Part shown: positions 21,858 to 32,740 of the stretch, one piece after another | Layout of the letters: each line of letters begins with the position of its first letter | Position numbering within the stretch: position 1 is the first letter of the stretch | DNA from: Terfezia claveryi | Taxonomy: Eukaryota; Ascomycota; Pezizomycetes; Pezizales; Pezizaceae | Direction: 5' to 3' | Assembly (NCBI GenBank): GCA_015179025.1 | Contig: WHUX01000068.1 | Coordinates: forward strand, 205,585-269,584 | DNA: 64,000 bases | Program-made: the position numbers and the translations under genes | Notes under the pieces: generated by a model | Told to the model about the DNA's origin: nothing | The model's input: the letters and a program-made list of their open reading frames with translations, nothing else | Database searches by the model: none

Positions 21858-23780
21858 TCAATTCATTGGGTATCTACCTGATGTATGAGATCTAGTTATA
21901 CAGAGCTTAAAACAAGTGTGAGAGCATAAGGAGAGGCCAGTGGTAGGGGAAGGGGATGTCCGAGGCTGTAAGGACTCAACTAGAGGGCCTAGAGCTAGAG
22001 TAGTAAGTGTTATTGTAGAAAAAATAGAACCAGACGAGGAAATAGAGGGGCAATCTAAATCACTTTCCCAGTTATCCATCTCTTCTCTGCTAATAGCCTC
22101 TTTACTATCTGATGAATTAATAACAACAAAGGAAACCACCTTGCATTTTTTAGCCTATTTGGGTGTATGGGGAGGGTTGGATACTTGGGGTTTGCCAGCT
22201 CGCTTAGTGGCTTTCTGCTACTTTTCTTCCTTCTTTGCCTCTCATGCTTCTCGTTCAATATAGAGCTCTTTCAGTGCCTTACCATCCATAACTTGATCTC
22301 GAGCTCTTCCTATCTCTCATTTATCAACCTTCAATGCAAGCTTTTGTACCTCCTGCCACTGCTATAGTATCCTATACTCCAACTCACAGTCCTTATCTGC
22401 TACAATTCCAAACTTTTCAAGTTGCTCAATAAGATCAGCCAGTTCTACTCAATTAATCACTGTATCCTTTGATCTTAGGTGCAAGGTTGCCTGTCTAACC
22501 TGTCAGTATAGCTTAGCTATGTTGTATGGTTCAAGCGGGGGATTAACAACATGGGCTCTTAGTAGTACTTGTCCATGTATCAACTTGTCTAAGACATGTT
22601 GTAGATTGTGTGGAATAAGACCTGCTCCCTACCAAGCACTAAGAATATTCTTTTGGATATATGTTGCATTGCATACTTCAATAAGTATTGAAAAAATATT
22701 GCCTTTGTTAATTATAACATTACCAAAGTGAACAAGCCACTCAACATGCTTTCTATATGCCTTCTATAGTGGTGAGAATAATCTAACATCAAGTAGTTGT
22801 AGGAGATGGGTAGAATGTGCCAGAAGACAGTAGGCAATAATATTAATACTGAGGCAGAACTTAATAAACTCAATTGTAATATGAGACCCATAACTACCCA
22901 TTATTAGTAAATGATAACTTCCATTTTTTACCTCCTTTAACTCTTTTATATATACATAAAAATGCTTAATCCATTCCATCCCTAAGGTATGACTTGTCCA
23001 TCCTTTTTTTAATACACTAAACTTCTACCAATCACAATTAACCTTTGGATATTTTAGAGATTGATACCAGCCTATATAGTGCCTAACTCCTTTATAGATA
23101 ATTAATGGAGGAAATACAATCCCTTCTCTACCAATTGCTTCCACAACAGTAATCATTTTATGATTTCCATCAGTTGCCAGCTTGCTAGTTATTCTACGAC
23201 CTTGTCTTAAGCAAATAACCTTAGCACAATCTGAAATAGCTTGGTGAAACCTTTTCTCATCCATATTGTAGGTTGTAGTATCAGTAATCCGATATAGGTA
23301 CTTAAGCTATATAAGTTTATTAAAATGATCTTGGATAATTCCTGGATCACTAGCTTTGATCCACTTCTTATCGAACTAGCTACTGAACTTTGAAACTAAT
23401 TGTGAGTGATGATCAAGGAAGTGTGTAATCCAATTTTTGCCTACTGTGGAGCTTTCATCATATTTTTTTCTCTTTAATAATGCAATACTTTCCTTAATAT
23501 ATGCTATATATAAAGGAAATCTCCACTCCTCTAATTTCAGGATCTACTGTACAATAGCCTTCTCTTCTGCTAGTGTACACAACTGCTATGATATGTGTGA
23601 CCTTACTCTGGATTCTTCACCATTTAGTTGTCTATGCAATATTGTATATATAAGTCCAAAAGCTTCTGCTGTTTTTTGGATCAATTTGTATTTTCCCTCT
23701 TGAACTGCCACTATAGCTCGCTGGATTCAGAGCTCCTGTTAGGCTTCTGATACCTCCTTTCATTGCTTTAGCCTTCCCAT
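21858..23780 (-). pseudogene. Pogo/Fot1-type DDE transposase (degenerate)
   Basis: Cut-and-paste transposase of the Tc1/mariner superfamily, pogo branch. The minus-strand frame starts at ATG 23,780 (MGRLKQ) and shows an N-terminal helix-turn-helix region (AIVAVQEGKYKLIQKTAEAF). A CENP-B-like part follows, then the DDE core: YNMDEKRFHQ (first Asp), LLIMGSYGSHITIEFIKFC (second block) and HSTHLLQLLDVRLFSPL (third Asp). In the second block the usual MDGHGSH reads MGSYGSH, so the catalytic Asp is lost, by an A-to-G change not of the RIP kind. About ten stops, mostly TAG and TGA, interrupt it. A Ser-rich C-terminal tail ends at 21,858. Terminal repeats were not found. Confidence 0.88.
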
Positions 23781-23937
23781 GATATGCTTCAGGCCTTCTA
23801 TACTCCCATATTAGCTTTTATATACCACTAAGTGGGGTTTTCACATATTATCTAAAACGTTTATACTGTAATGGAGAACGTTGTTTCATTGCTTATATAA
23901 TTGATTATATACTTTTGTATTTCCTATATTACTACTA
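23781..23937. other. Short AT-rich spacer
   Basis: Separates the pogo-type transposase from the retroelement LTR. The missing 5' terminal repeat of the pogo element should lie here, but I could not identify it. Confidence 0.35.
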
Positions 23938-24646
23938 TGTTATGTAACTAAGCCTCTCAGTTGAAGGACTAGCCTTCTACCACCTCCTATTGCTTTATAA
24001 GCATCCATAGCACGCGGAATTTGCCATGGGAACTTCCATAGAACTTGCCATATGAGCACACCCTCATTATGGCCGCGTGACCTCTGTTTAAAGGCGTGTG
24101 ACTCATTATTATAGTCACATGACTATCGTTTAAGGCGTGTGACTCATTACTATGGCCACATGACCCTTTTTGTACAGCGCACCACCTTCTGGTGTGCTAC
24201 CCTTTATTGTATTTATTTCCTTAGTCATCAGATCTCAGACGAGTATAAATAGGCCACTGGATTCCCTCTGGAATCCACTGAAAGAGAAGAAGCAACCAAG
24301 CAAGCACACAGAGCAAGCAAGCCTATATTCCGATCAGATCAAGATCATATAGCTTAGATAGCACAAATCATATAAGATAGATTACACCAATTAATTACTG
24401 TTCCCTTCTGGAACGTCCCACATAGTAATCTCCCTACCCTTCTGAGGTCTTACCTCAGCAAAACCGAAATACATAAACGTCCGTGCCTACGGATATAGAT
24501 TGTATAAACGGTACTGAATGAATACTATCTAGTACCATTCATTACATTTTTTTTAACTTACTTACCTAATCTTTACTCTTAAATCCAAGGCCTGATCAAC
24601 CTTCAGATACCTTTATTACACTCACGCAAGTATATACAATTCGACA
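23938..24646 (+). repeat. Candidate 5' LTR of a gag-bearing retroelement
   Basis: Upstream of the Gag relic lies a region with a good TATA box (TATAAATA, 24,244-24,251). Before it, GGCGTGTGACTCATTA is directly repeated at 24,093 and 24,134 (41-bp period) with CACATGAC motifs between. After it comes a transcribed-looking leader. The right end ...ATACAATTCGACA at 24,646 fits an LTR end. The left end is uncertain; TGTTATGTAACTA at 23,938 is only a candidate. No second LTR is present to prove it. Confidence 0.45.
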
Positions 24647-24779
24647 CCTAAGTGCACATATAAAATCGATATCGTTATTCAACTAGCTAGCCAACAAAAT
24701 CCAACAAACGAGACATCAGACTCTCAACTGCAGTACATCAATAAAAGACTTAGAAGCAAGCTAAGCAGAGCTCTAACGG

Positions 24780-26870
24780 GCAGTGGTATCCCACATTAAA
24801 CAATCCCACCCTCGTTCACAACACTTTTCCCAATAAGATCGAGAACTCATCTTGCACTCCTGGCAACCGCCATTATATCTGTACCTGTAAATCCAGTACA
24901 CCATTAAAAAACCAGCCCCCCAGATCCCAGGAATAATTGGTCTAAACAACCAAGCGTCACAATTCCAAGGCTCAAATCTTACTGCCTCCACTGCAGCCAT
25001 TTCCTCCAGAAAAGAATTACCTCCATCAGAACCTTCCTTAGGCCCAGACATCTCTACCAATACCTCTGCACCCCCAACATCTACCTCAACACACCAATCA
25101 GAAAAAGTGACACTCTTGCCGGAAGAACTAGAACTAGATTCTAAACCAGTAGACGAAGAAAAACCAGAACCATAAGAAACATCAGGATCCTGACATCCAG
25201 CCTCACCAGCCGCATGAGCCCCCAAGCCAACAGAACCATTAGTCGAATGGAGATTATAAGGATCATCAGCCACCACACCATCAGCACAGAAAGATGCCAA
25301 AGAAGAAAAGTAACTCGACGATCGTATCGCATAACCAGCTGCATTTGGTTGCGGACAGACGACGAAATCAGACATAATGGCGTCTGAACTTAGTAAGAAG
25401 ACTAAGAGGTCGAGACGGTTAACTATGTTACCTGAAGATATTAAGAAATTAGTAGAAGAAACTCCCAGAAAGACCAGATTTATAATTCCTAACACAGAAG
25501 GGGAAATAAATCTGCCCATCGATATAGAAATAGGAGAACCAGGTAGAGCAGGAACCAAACTATATTTTAGTATGGCTCTACCTCTCGCACCAGAAGAATT
25601 TTGGGACAGACATCTTCCAACAATTGAGGAGATTTTGAAATATACTTGCTCAATGAGACATGCCCAACAGTATCATCCTAATGATACTCTACTCTTAATG
25701 GAAGCCATAGCAAAACACTACTTATGGCTAACACCTTACCCTTTCAATGAAGAAGACTTAAAAGTGAACGCATTTTTAAGCAAAGAATTAAGGAAACCTG
25801 TTGTACCACTTTTAAGGAAACCGAATTGGGTAATAAATAACTGAAAAGAAATAATGGCATTCATGATGAGCGGCACTCATCTAGAAGAATCAGCACATAC
25901 CGTGGAGGATTTTTTCAATCCTAGCAAAGAACTTCTAGGAGCGTTCCTGAGAACACCAAAAGATTAATCGAAAGGCAAAGGTCGAGCACCTGAGACACCA
26001 GAAAGGAGGACTGGGTCAGCCAAAGAACCAGACGACAAAGACCAACCACCAGAAGATATAGAATTACCAGAAGACGATGATGATCTAGATACAGGACTAG
26101 ACCAACAGAAGTAGAAAACACAAGGAGGAGGACGAGACCCCGATGATAGCGGAGATAATAGCTCGGACTCTGATAAGGCATAGTCAGTTGCAAGTCAAAC
26201 TCTTAAAAGAAAACCCAAACGAGGAAAATCAATTGAACACCAGCAATGGGAATCTACAACAGGAATGGTTACAATGGGTAACCATAAAGCAACGAATGCT
26301 TTAAAAGGAATAAAGATTGATATGCCAGAAAAATTAAGAGGAGAAGACAAAAAATGGCAAGACTCACAATATTTTGACTCTTGGGCCACAGCAATGCAAT
26401 GTTGGTTTGTTCTCAAAAGAATAGATTTAGAAGGCGCTTCAGCTCTGGAAATTGTTGGATTCAGAATGGAAGGAAGTGCGCTCACTACTTATAATCAGTT
26501 CCTAAGAGAAAAAGGAAAGAATGCGACATTCTTTGGTTTCATACTAGCGCTAAGGGATTTTCTGATACCCTCTACTAGTAAGGACATTTTGTGGAAATGA
26601 TGGGAGACAGCAACACCATACAAGGACGGACGTCACATGGGAATCAAACAGTTTGCCAACTGGCTTACTGAAATGCAAATCAAATTGATTGACAAGGATG
26701 GCAAACAATTAATATTGCAGGAAGTAAAAAGAAGAAAGTTTCTTAATCACCTGCCGCCATATATGTCAGCTACATTAATTCCTTTAATCAAAGAAGAATG
26801 GTCAAATGATCAGCTCGTATATCAAGCGGATTCATATAAAGCTAACAGTTATTCCCGACCAAATAACGGC
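24780..26870 (+). pseudogene. Retroelement Gag relic (5' part of an element whose pol is missing)
   Basis: The clear frame starts at ATG 25,377 (MASELSKKTKRSRRLTMLPE) and stays in frame 3 to 26,879. Stops at 25,842, 25,964, 26,115, 26,181 and 26,598 separate it, all of the CAG, CAA or CGA type. The middle is acidic and low-complexity (EDIELPEDDDDLDTG). The last third has the helical capsid pattern of Ty3/Tf-type Gag: SQYFDSWATAMQCWF, then FRMEGSALTTYNQF and IKQFANWLTEMQIKLI. No zinc knuckle, protease or RT follows; the similarity stops at the palindromic repeat at 26,861. The 24,780-25,376 part may hold an upstream exon or leader, with frames too damaged to follow. A truncated, RIP-marked element is the simplest reading. 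Confidence 0.7.
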
Positions 26871-26976
26871 GTTATTTGACTTCCCTAAGCCTATACAAGT
26901 AGGTATTTAAACCGGTTGTAGTAACAGCCAACAGAATCTCGCTGGTTTAACAAAAAGTCAAATAACGGCGTTATTT
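26861..26976. repeat. Two identical 17-bp palindromes 99 bp apart
   Basis: AAATAACGGCGTTATTT occurs at 26,861-26,877 and again at 26,960-26,976. Each is a perfect dyad around a central G, and they bracket 82 bp of otherwise unique sequence. The first marks the point where Gag similarity ends. They could be the ends of a small insertion or protein binding sites. Confidence 0.6.
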
Positions 26977-27114
26977 AAGTTGTTAGCCAATCATTTACTA
27001 AAGGTGGCGCTTTTTTTAGCCAGATTTAGAAAAGCAGCGCAGGTTTTTAACTTTAGCGGTAATCTACGTAGCAACGGCTATACCTATTTAGTTACCACAA
27101 CTAAAGTTTAGACC
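26977..27114. other. Unassigned spacer
   Basis: Mixed-composition sequence between the palindrome pair and the 15-bp minisatellite. Nothing was recognised. Confidence 0.35.
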
Positions 27115-27610
27115 ACGCAATGATGCTGCTGGTACAAATAGCTGTTTACACAAATAGCTAGTCATACAAACAGCTGCATATATAAATACCACCTGGTGCA
27201 AATAGCAACTGGCACAAATACTAGCTAGTATAAATAGTAGCCAGTGTAAATAGTAGCCAACGCAACTAGCAGTCGGCATAAATAGCAGCCGGCGCAAATA
27301 GCAGGCAGTGCAAATTGTAGCTGGCGCAAATAGTATCCAGTGCAAATATTAGCTAGTGCACATATTAGCCAGTGCATATAGCAGCCGGCATATATAGCAG
27401 CTGGTGCAAATAGTAGCTGGCACCAATAGTAGCTGGTGCAAATAGCAGCCAGTGTACATAGCAGCCGGCATAAATAGTAGCTGGCACAAATAGCAGCCGG
27501 TGCAAATAGCAGCCAGTGCAAATAGCAGCAGGCACAAATAGTTGTCGGCATAAATAGAAGCTGGTATAAAAAGCAGCCGGCGCAAATAGCAGCTAGTGCC
27601 ACTAGCAACT
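27115..27610. repeat. Minisatellite, 15-bp unit
   Basis: More than 30 units of the type CAAATAGCAGCCGGC with drift (AGTA for AGCA, TGGT for CGGC). Because 15 is a multiple of three, long Cys/Leu/Ala-rich frames stay open across it on the minus strand; these are by-products, not proteins. Confidence 0.9.
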
Positions 27611-27705
27611 ATATCTATACTAGACTAAATATTGCTATTACTTTATTAGTATATATATTTGAAACTATACCCACTATTATTGGTATAGTTTGAAATTGAA
27701 GCTAC
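27611..27705. other. Short AT-rich spacer
   Basis: No feature. It contains the weak inverted words TATACCCACTATTATTGG and ATAGTTTGAAA. Confidence 0.3.
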
Positions 27706-28040
27706 GGAAAAAAAATTATTTAAATATAACAAATCAAATAAATATAACCAATTAAATAAAGAAAACAAAGAAAACAAATCAAACAAATAAAACAAATAAA
27801 ATAATTAAAATCCAAAAAACAAAGAAAATAAATCAACAAAATAAAATAAATAAAATGAATAAATAAAACGAATAAAATCAAACAAATCAAATAAATAAAA
27901 CAAATAAATAAAACAAATGAAACATAGAAAATAAAACAAATAAAACAAAACAAATGAAACAAATAAATCAAAATAAATAAAACAAATAAAACAAACAAAT
28001 AAAATAAATAAAACAAATAAAACAAATAAAACAAATAAAA
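27706..28040. repeat. A-rich low-complexity tract
   Basis: About 335 bp made of AAATAAAACAA-type words with almost no G on this strand. The unit length varies from 5 to 10. Minus-strand frames full of Phe, Leu and Tyr are an effect of composition. Confidence 0.9.
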
Positions 28041-28349
28041 CTAGCCGGTATGGGCCCGCGCCAGTGGGCCCGCCGGCCCTAGCACCGCTCCACTGAAACT
28101 CAAGCAAACTGGACGCTGAGGTAAGCAGGCCGGCGGGCCGTCCACAGGCTTGTGGGCCTACAGGCCGGCGGGCCCGACATAGGTCTGCGGCCCCATGACG
28201 CTAAAGGGCCCCGGCCACTAGCCTCCCCCCCTGGTAGGCCATTGGGCCCACCTCAGGCCTGCGGGCCTTCTGCCGGGCGAGCCCAACTTGGCTCTGCAGC
28301 CTTGGCTCTACGGCCCCACAACACCACATGGCTCTGAGGCCTCACTATG
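28041..28349. repeat. GC-rich block with GGCCGGCGGGCC motifs
   Basis: Immediately after the A-rich tract, composition jumps to strongly GC-rich with repeated GGCCGGCGGGCC, GGCCCCA and CAGGCCTGCGGGCC words. Many are self-complementary. No credible coding frame. Confidence 0.7.
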
Positions 28350-28665
28350 CCCCCCTCGAGGGTTATTTGCTCACTTAATTCTTCGATTCTAGGCTCATTT
28401 GCTCACTCGATTGAATGGCCATTTGCTCGATTCTAGGGTCATTTGCTCGCTCAATTCTAGGGTCATTTGCTCGCTCAATTCTACGGTCATTTGCTCGCTT
28501 GATTCTAGGGCCATTGGCTCATACAATTCTAGGGTCATTTTCTCACTCTATTGAAGGGTCATTTGTTCACTCGAGTGAATAGTCATTTGCTTACTCGATT
28601 CTAGATGCTCGCTCACTCGATTCTAGGGTCAACTTGATTCTAGGGTCATTTGCTCACTCGAAATG
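28350..28665. repeat. Minisatellite, about 24-bp unit (first block)
   Basis: Units of TCATTTGCTCGCTCAATTCTAGGG with variation. This is the same family as the longer array at 29,430-30,715, from which it is separated by about 760 bp of other sequence. Confidence 0.85.
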
Positions 28666-29428
28666 CAGCCATCCACTGCCAACAGACTCCAAAGCTGACT
28701 CAGCCCTAGGATCCAAATCTGACTTAGGATGTTCTAGTACGTTCCATATTTGCTCATAAGCTGGCTCAATCTCATTGCCAATAGCCCATGTCCTCCCAAT
28801 CTGTTCTTAATGACTTCCCTTTACACATGATCACACGCTGGGAGCTACATATACACAATCGCACTTTGAGAGTCTGATAGGTGTCTGTCATCTACATATT
28901 AAGTCCTCTTGACCCTTTAGCTGCATACTACTAATACTACCATCTACCAGACTCACTACAATTCTATCGGACTACTACAAATCCTATCGGACTACTACAA
29001 TCCAGTGTATGACGGACAGAATCCAGTCTATTACCGACAGAATCCAGTCTATTACTGACAGAATCCAGTCTATTACCCACACAATCCTGTCTATATTCAT
29101 GTTTACCGCATACAGCTATTTCCTCCACCGTACTAGGTAGTCCAAAGGCCTGGAAGAGCTCAAACCCGACGCCATAGGGATTACCAGCTATGAGCTGATT
29201 GTTAGACAGTGGAGACTGGTCCACAGAGAGCGGGAACTGGTTCTGAGACTGTAGGAACTGAATTAGACCTTAGGGGCCTCGTGACAATAGGGGGCGCATG
29301 GTACCCTACTTCAAAAGTGTGGTCGCCTAGAACTTGGGGATTTTTTCCTCTTATTCCTTCTGTATACCACCCTTAGCGTAGGCATCGATTTCTATGCTTA
29401 TTTGCACTATTATACGGAGGTTGTTTGG
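28666..29428. other. Non-array sequence between minisatellite blocks, with a 21-bp repeat
   Basis: About 29,004-29,100 holds four to five copies of a 21-bp unit (CAGTCTATTACCGACAGAAT plus one base) that would encode QNPVYYR on the plus strand. The surrounding plus-strand frame is broken by stops (TGA, TAG) that C-to-T change could explain. It may once have been a repeat-containing protein gene. No domain was recognised. Confidence 0.4.
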
Positions 29429-29429
29429 T

Positions 29430-30715
29430 CGGTCACTTATTCGCTCAATTCTAGGGACCTTTGTTACTTCTATTCTAGGGTCATTTGTTCCCTCGATTCT
29501 AGGGTCATTTGCTCGCTCGATTCCAGAGTCATTTGGTTGCTCGATTCTAGGCTCATTTGCATACTCGATTCTATGCTAATTTGCTCGCTCGATTCTAGAG
29601 CCATTTGCTTGCTCAATTCTGTGCTAATTTGCTTGCTCGATTCTAGGGTCATTTGCTCGCTCGATTCCAGGGTCATTTGCTTACTCAATTCTAGAGTCAT
29701 TTGCTTGCTCGATTCTGGGGTCATTTGCTCGCTCAATTCCAGGGTCATTTACTTACTCAATTCTAGAGTCATTTGCTTGCTCGATTCTAGGGTCATTTGC
29801 TCGCTCCATTCCAGGGTCATTTGCTTGCTCGATTCTAGGGTCATTTGCTTGCTCAATTCTAGAGTCATTTTCTTGCTAGATTCTAGGGTTATTTGCATAC
29901 TCGATTCTGTGCTAATTTGCTTGCTCGATTCTATGGTCATTTGCTCGCTCGATTCTAGAGCCATTTGCTTGCTCAATTCTGTGCTAATTTGCTTGCTCGA
30001 TTCTAGCGTCATTTGCATACTCGATTCTATGCTAATTTGCTTGCTCGATTCTAGGCTCATTTGCTCCCTCGATTCTGTGCTAATTTACTTGTTCAATTCT
30101 AGAGTTATTTGCTTGCTCGATTCTAGGGTCATTTGTATACTTGATCCTATGCTAATTTGCTTGCTCCATTCTAGAGTCATTTGCATACTCGATCATATGC
30201 TACTTTGCTTGCTCGATTCTAGGCTCATTTGCTCGCTCGATTCTGTACTAATTTGCTTGCTCGATTCTAGGCTTATTTGCTCCCTCGATTCTGTGCTAAT
30301 TTGCTTGCTCAATTCTAGAGTCATTTGCTTGCTCGATTCTAGGCTCATTTGTATACACGATCCTATGCTAATTTGCTTGCTCTATTCTAGGGTCATTTGC
30401 ATACTCGATCCTATGCTACTTTGCTTGCTCGATTCTAGACTCATTTGCTCGCTCGATTCTGTACTAATTTGCTTGCTCGATTCTAGGCTCATTTGCACCC
30501 TCAATTCTGTGCTAATTTACTTGCTCAATTCTAGAGTCATTTGCTTGCTCGATTCTAGGCTCATTTGTATACTCGATCCTATGCTAATTTGCTTGCTCCA
30601 TTCTAGGGTCATTTGCATACTCAATCCTATGTTACTTTGCTTGCTCGATTCTAGGCTCATTTGCTCGCTCGATTCTGTACTAATTTGCTTGCTCAATTCT
30701 AGACTCATTTGGACT
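29430..30715. repeat. Large minisatellite, 24-bp unit, about 53 copies
   Basis: A long array of TTCTAGGGTCATTTGCTCGC-type units, 24 bp in most copies, with a higher-order pattern. Variants with TATGCTAATTTGCTTGCTCG and GTGCTAATTTGCTTGC alternate with the main type. Since 24 is divisible by three, one plus frame stays open for 464 codons (an 8-residue repeat around DSRVICLL), and minus-strand frames stay open too. I treat it as non-coding. Confidence 0.92.
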
Positions 30716-31994
30716 GGAATGCAGGGGTGGTTTGGACGGAGATTTCAGGTCTTATTCGCACGGGCACGATCTGTTTGGTCTTTTGTGGTTCCGTGATACC
30801 TATGTATTTAGCTAGTTTTATATTATACTGAGAATCAAATAAAAAGTTTTGAAATGTATAAAATGCAGGTACTATGGTAAAATGTGTGTGCTGTTCATTA
30901 CAACTGAAGGAAGGGAAAAACAAGTATGGTAGCCATTGCTACTGTAGATAGGCACAATGCAGGGCCTTCAAAAGATCATAGATAATGAGCCTGCAATAAC
31001 AACGTTAAGTATTGTGATAGAGCATGCGCAAAAGATCAGTAAAGAGAGTGACGTTGAGAATAGAGTAGCAAAGAGGGTGACGTTGGCAAGAGGACACCTG
31101 GCATCCAGTTGTAAATTTACAGAGTGTGAGACAGTCCAGAATTGTGAGTAGCAGCATTGTGTGAAGTGTGTTGTAAGATTGAGATATTGTGTGAACTGTG
31201 TTGTAAGATTGAGATCTTAACACTACATGGAGTTTTACAAATTGGCGTTTTGGCACACAGCACAATCTAAAATTTTTCTAATGTAGTGATGTCACACTAA
31301 GGTTGCTATACATGTAGTTGCACTTAGAGAGAACTCGAAGAAATGATCATTCTTAGAAACACAAAACTAAGCTACACCCCTATAATTCCGTGTTCTTCAT
31401 AATGAAAGTGAATAGTTTCTTATTTATTTTCCAGCCCATAATGAATTAATACTGCTCGCTTTTCATTCAGATCTATTTAAATATGGTCTACCAGGCTATT
31501 TTATACCTATTTTATACCTATACCTTTCCTCTTGAATGATCCCTCTGAATGGCAAGCATAAATTATGCTTATGCACCATCTGTATGTGGGGTATAGTATA
31601 CCACATTCAGGTTCGGTAGCGGGATGAACACTAACATATAGTTGATCTATGTTGGGCAGCGTCGGCCATATATAATGTAAGAAGATCTTACAAATTATAC
31701 AATAATATATTGTAGGTAGCTTGGTAATCCCCCAAACGAGAGCGGAGGCAGGCGATTATCTAGTTGCCACCCACCAGGAACATTTGCGCTGATTTCTTAT
31801 ATTATCTAGATTGATTCCTCCTCCTCCACCACTGCTGGAAGGGCTTGGTTTTAGATTTCGCCCATAATGTAATCAATCTATTCTTCATTGTTTTCAGTAT
31901 TATAAACATGAAAAGAATCAAAGTAACTCCGAGCTGAAGGTACCCTATACACATTGGAGGTGTTGAACACATTGTTGAGTATAGACTATAAGTA
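30716..31994. other. Unassigned region with a short tandem duplication
   Basis: A 30-bp duplication (ATTGTGTGAAGTGTGTTGTA and onward) occupies 31,156-31,215 with one difference between copies. A hairpin-like motif (GTGGGGTATAGTATACCACA) lies near 31,587. No gene was recognised. Confidence 0.4.
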
Positions 31995-32740
31995 TATTTT
32001 TTTTATTTTTTAAAAAACTTATTACTCCTATTGGGACTCTACATGAGTCCATGAGGACTGGGTGGATTTAGGACAAGGCAAGTTAATCTGCCCAGTCCAA
32101 AGCAATAGATACAAATAACAAATAAAATATAACAAATTCTTGCAACAGAGAAACCCCATACTGTCATTAATCGGCAATACCAAATGAGCTTGAGAACCCT
32201 AACTGGACTCCTGGTACTAAAATAACCCCACTCCTCTCCTCACATCACATTCCTCTATTCACTGCTCTGCTCAGCTCCTCTCCTCCCTGCCTGAGTAGGC
32301 TGTATACTTCATTGAAAAAGGCCTCCATGGCCTCGTATGTCTCTTCCCCCTTTTTCCTCCATACTGGTTTGTCTAATGCTTCCCAAGTATTCCTATCGTC
32401 TAATAAAAGCACTTGCCCTCGAGCTAGATGGGGGCATTCGAAGGTGATGTGTTGACCATCTTCTATTGGATATCCGCATAGCCCCAGTCAGTTCACATCC
32501 AAGTGAGGGTGGAGAAGGCTTGCCAGCCCCAGTCTGATACCCTTCGCTTGCCATGCCCATCCCTTGTCCTTGCTTGGCAGGCAAATCGAGGGCAGTCGAA
32601 GGTGAGGTTGTCCGTGTTCTAGTTGAGGTGACCTTATTCTGGCATGAAGTAGGGGGTGAGGCAGCGCTGCAGAAGGAGTTCCCTATGGGAAGGATCGGTG
32701 ATGCTAATTGCTTTGTTGTGATACATTATTGCACCGAGAA
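31995..32740 (-). mobile_element. 5'-truncated Tad-like LINE, minus strand
   Basis: The poly(A) tail appears as a T-rich run from 31,995. Next to it is the 3' UTR shared by all LINE pieces here (CATGAGGACTGGGTGGATTT, then GGCAAGTTAATCTGCC). On the minus strand the end of ORF2 reads CGYPIEDGQHITFECP (about 32,430-32,475), a zinc-knuckle-like motif found after RNase H in Tad-group LINEs. It continues WEALDKPVWRKKGEETYEAM and stops near 32,270. Only the last few hundred bases of the element remain. The 5' break is not sharp, and no target-site duplication was found. Confidence 0.75.

Noticed and set aside
24773..25558. 261-codon minus-strand frame
   Set aside because: It lies antisense to the Gag relic. 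Plus-strand C-to-T stops become Leu codons on the minus strand, so openness is expected; no recognisable domain.
27225..27608. Cys/Leu/Ala-rich minus-strand frames
   Set aside because: By-product of the 15-bp minisatellite.
27720..28107. Phe/Leu/Tyr-rich minus-strand frames resembling a membrane protein
   Set aside because: Pure effect of the A-rich tract on the opposite strand.
28350..30715. CRISPR-like array
   Set aside because: Units are contiguous and near-identical with no unique spacers, and the context is eukaryotic.
29402..30796. 464-codon open frame of 8-residue repeats (DSRVICLL)
   Set aside because: The 24-bp period keeps frames open on both strands; units vary without protein-level constraint and there is no start context. 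Explained by the minisatellite.
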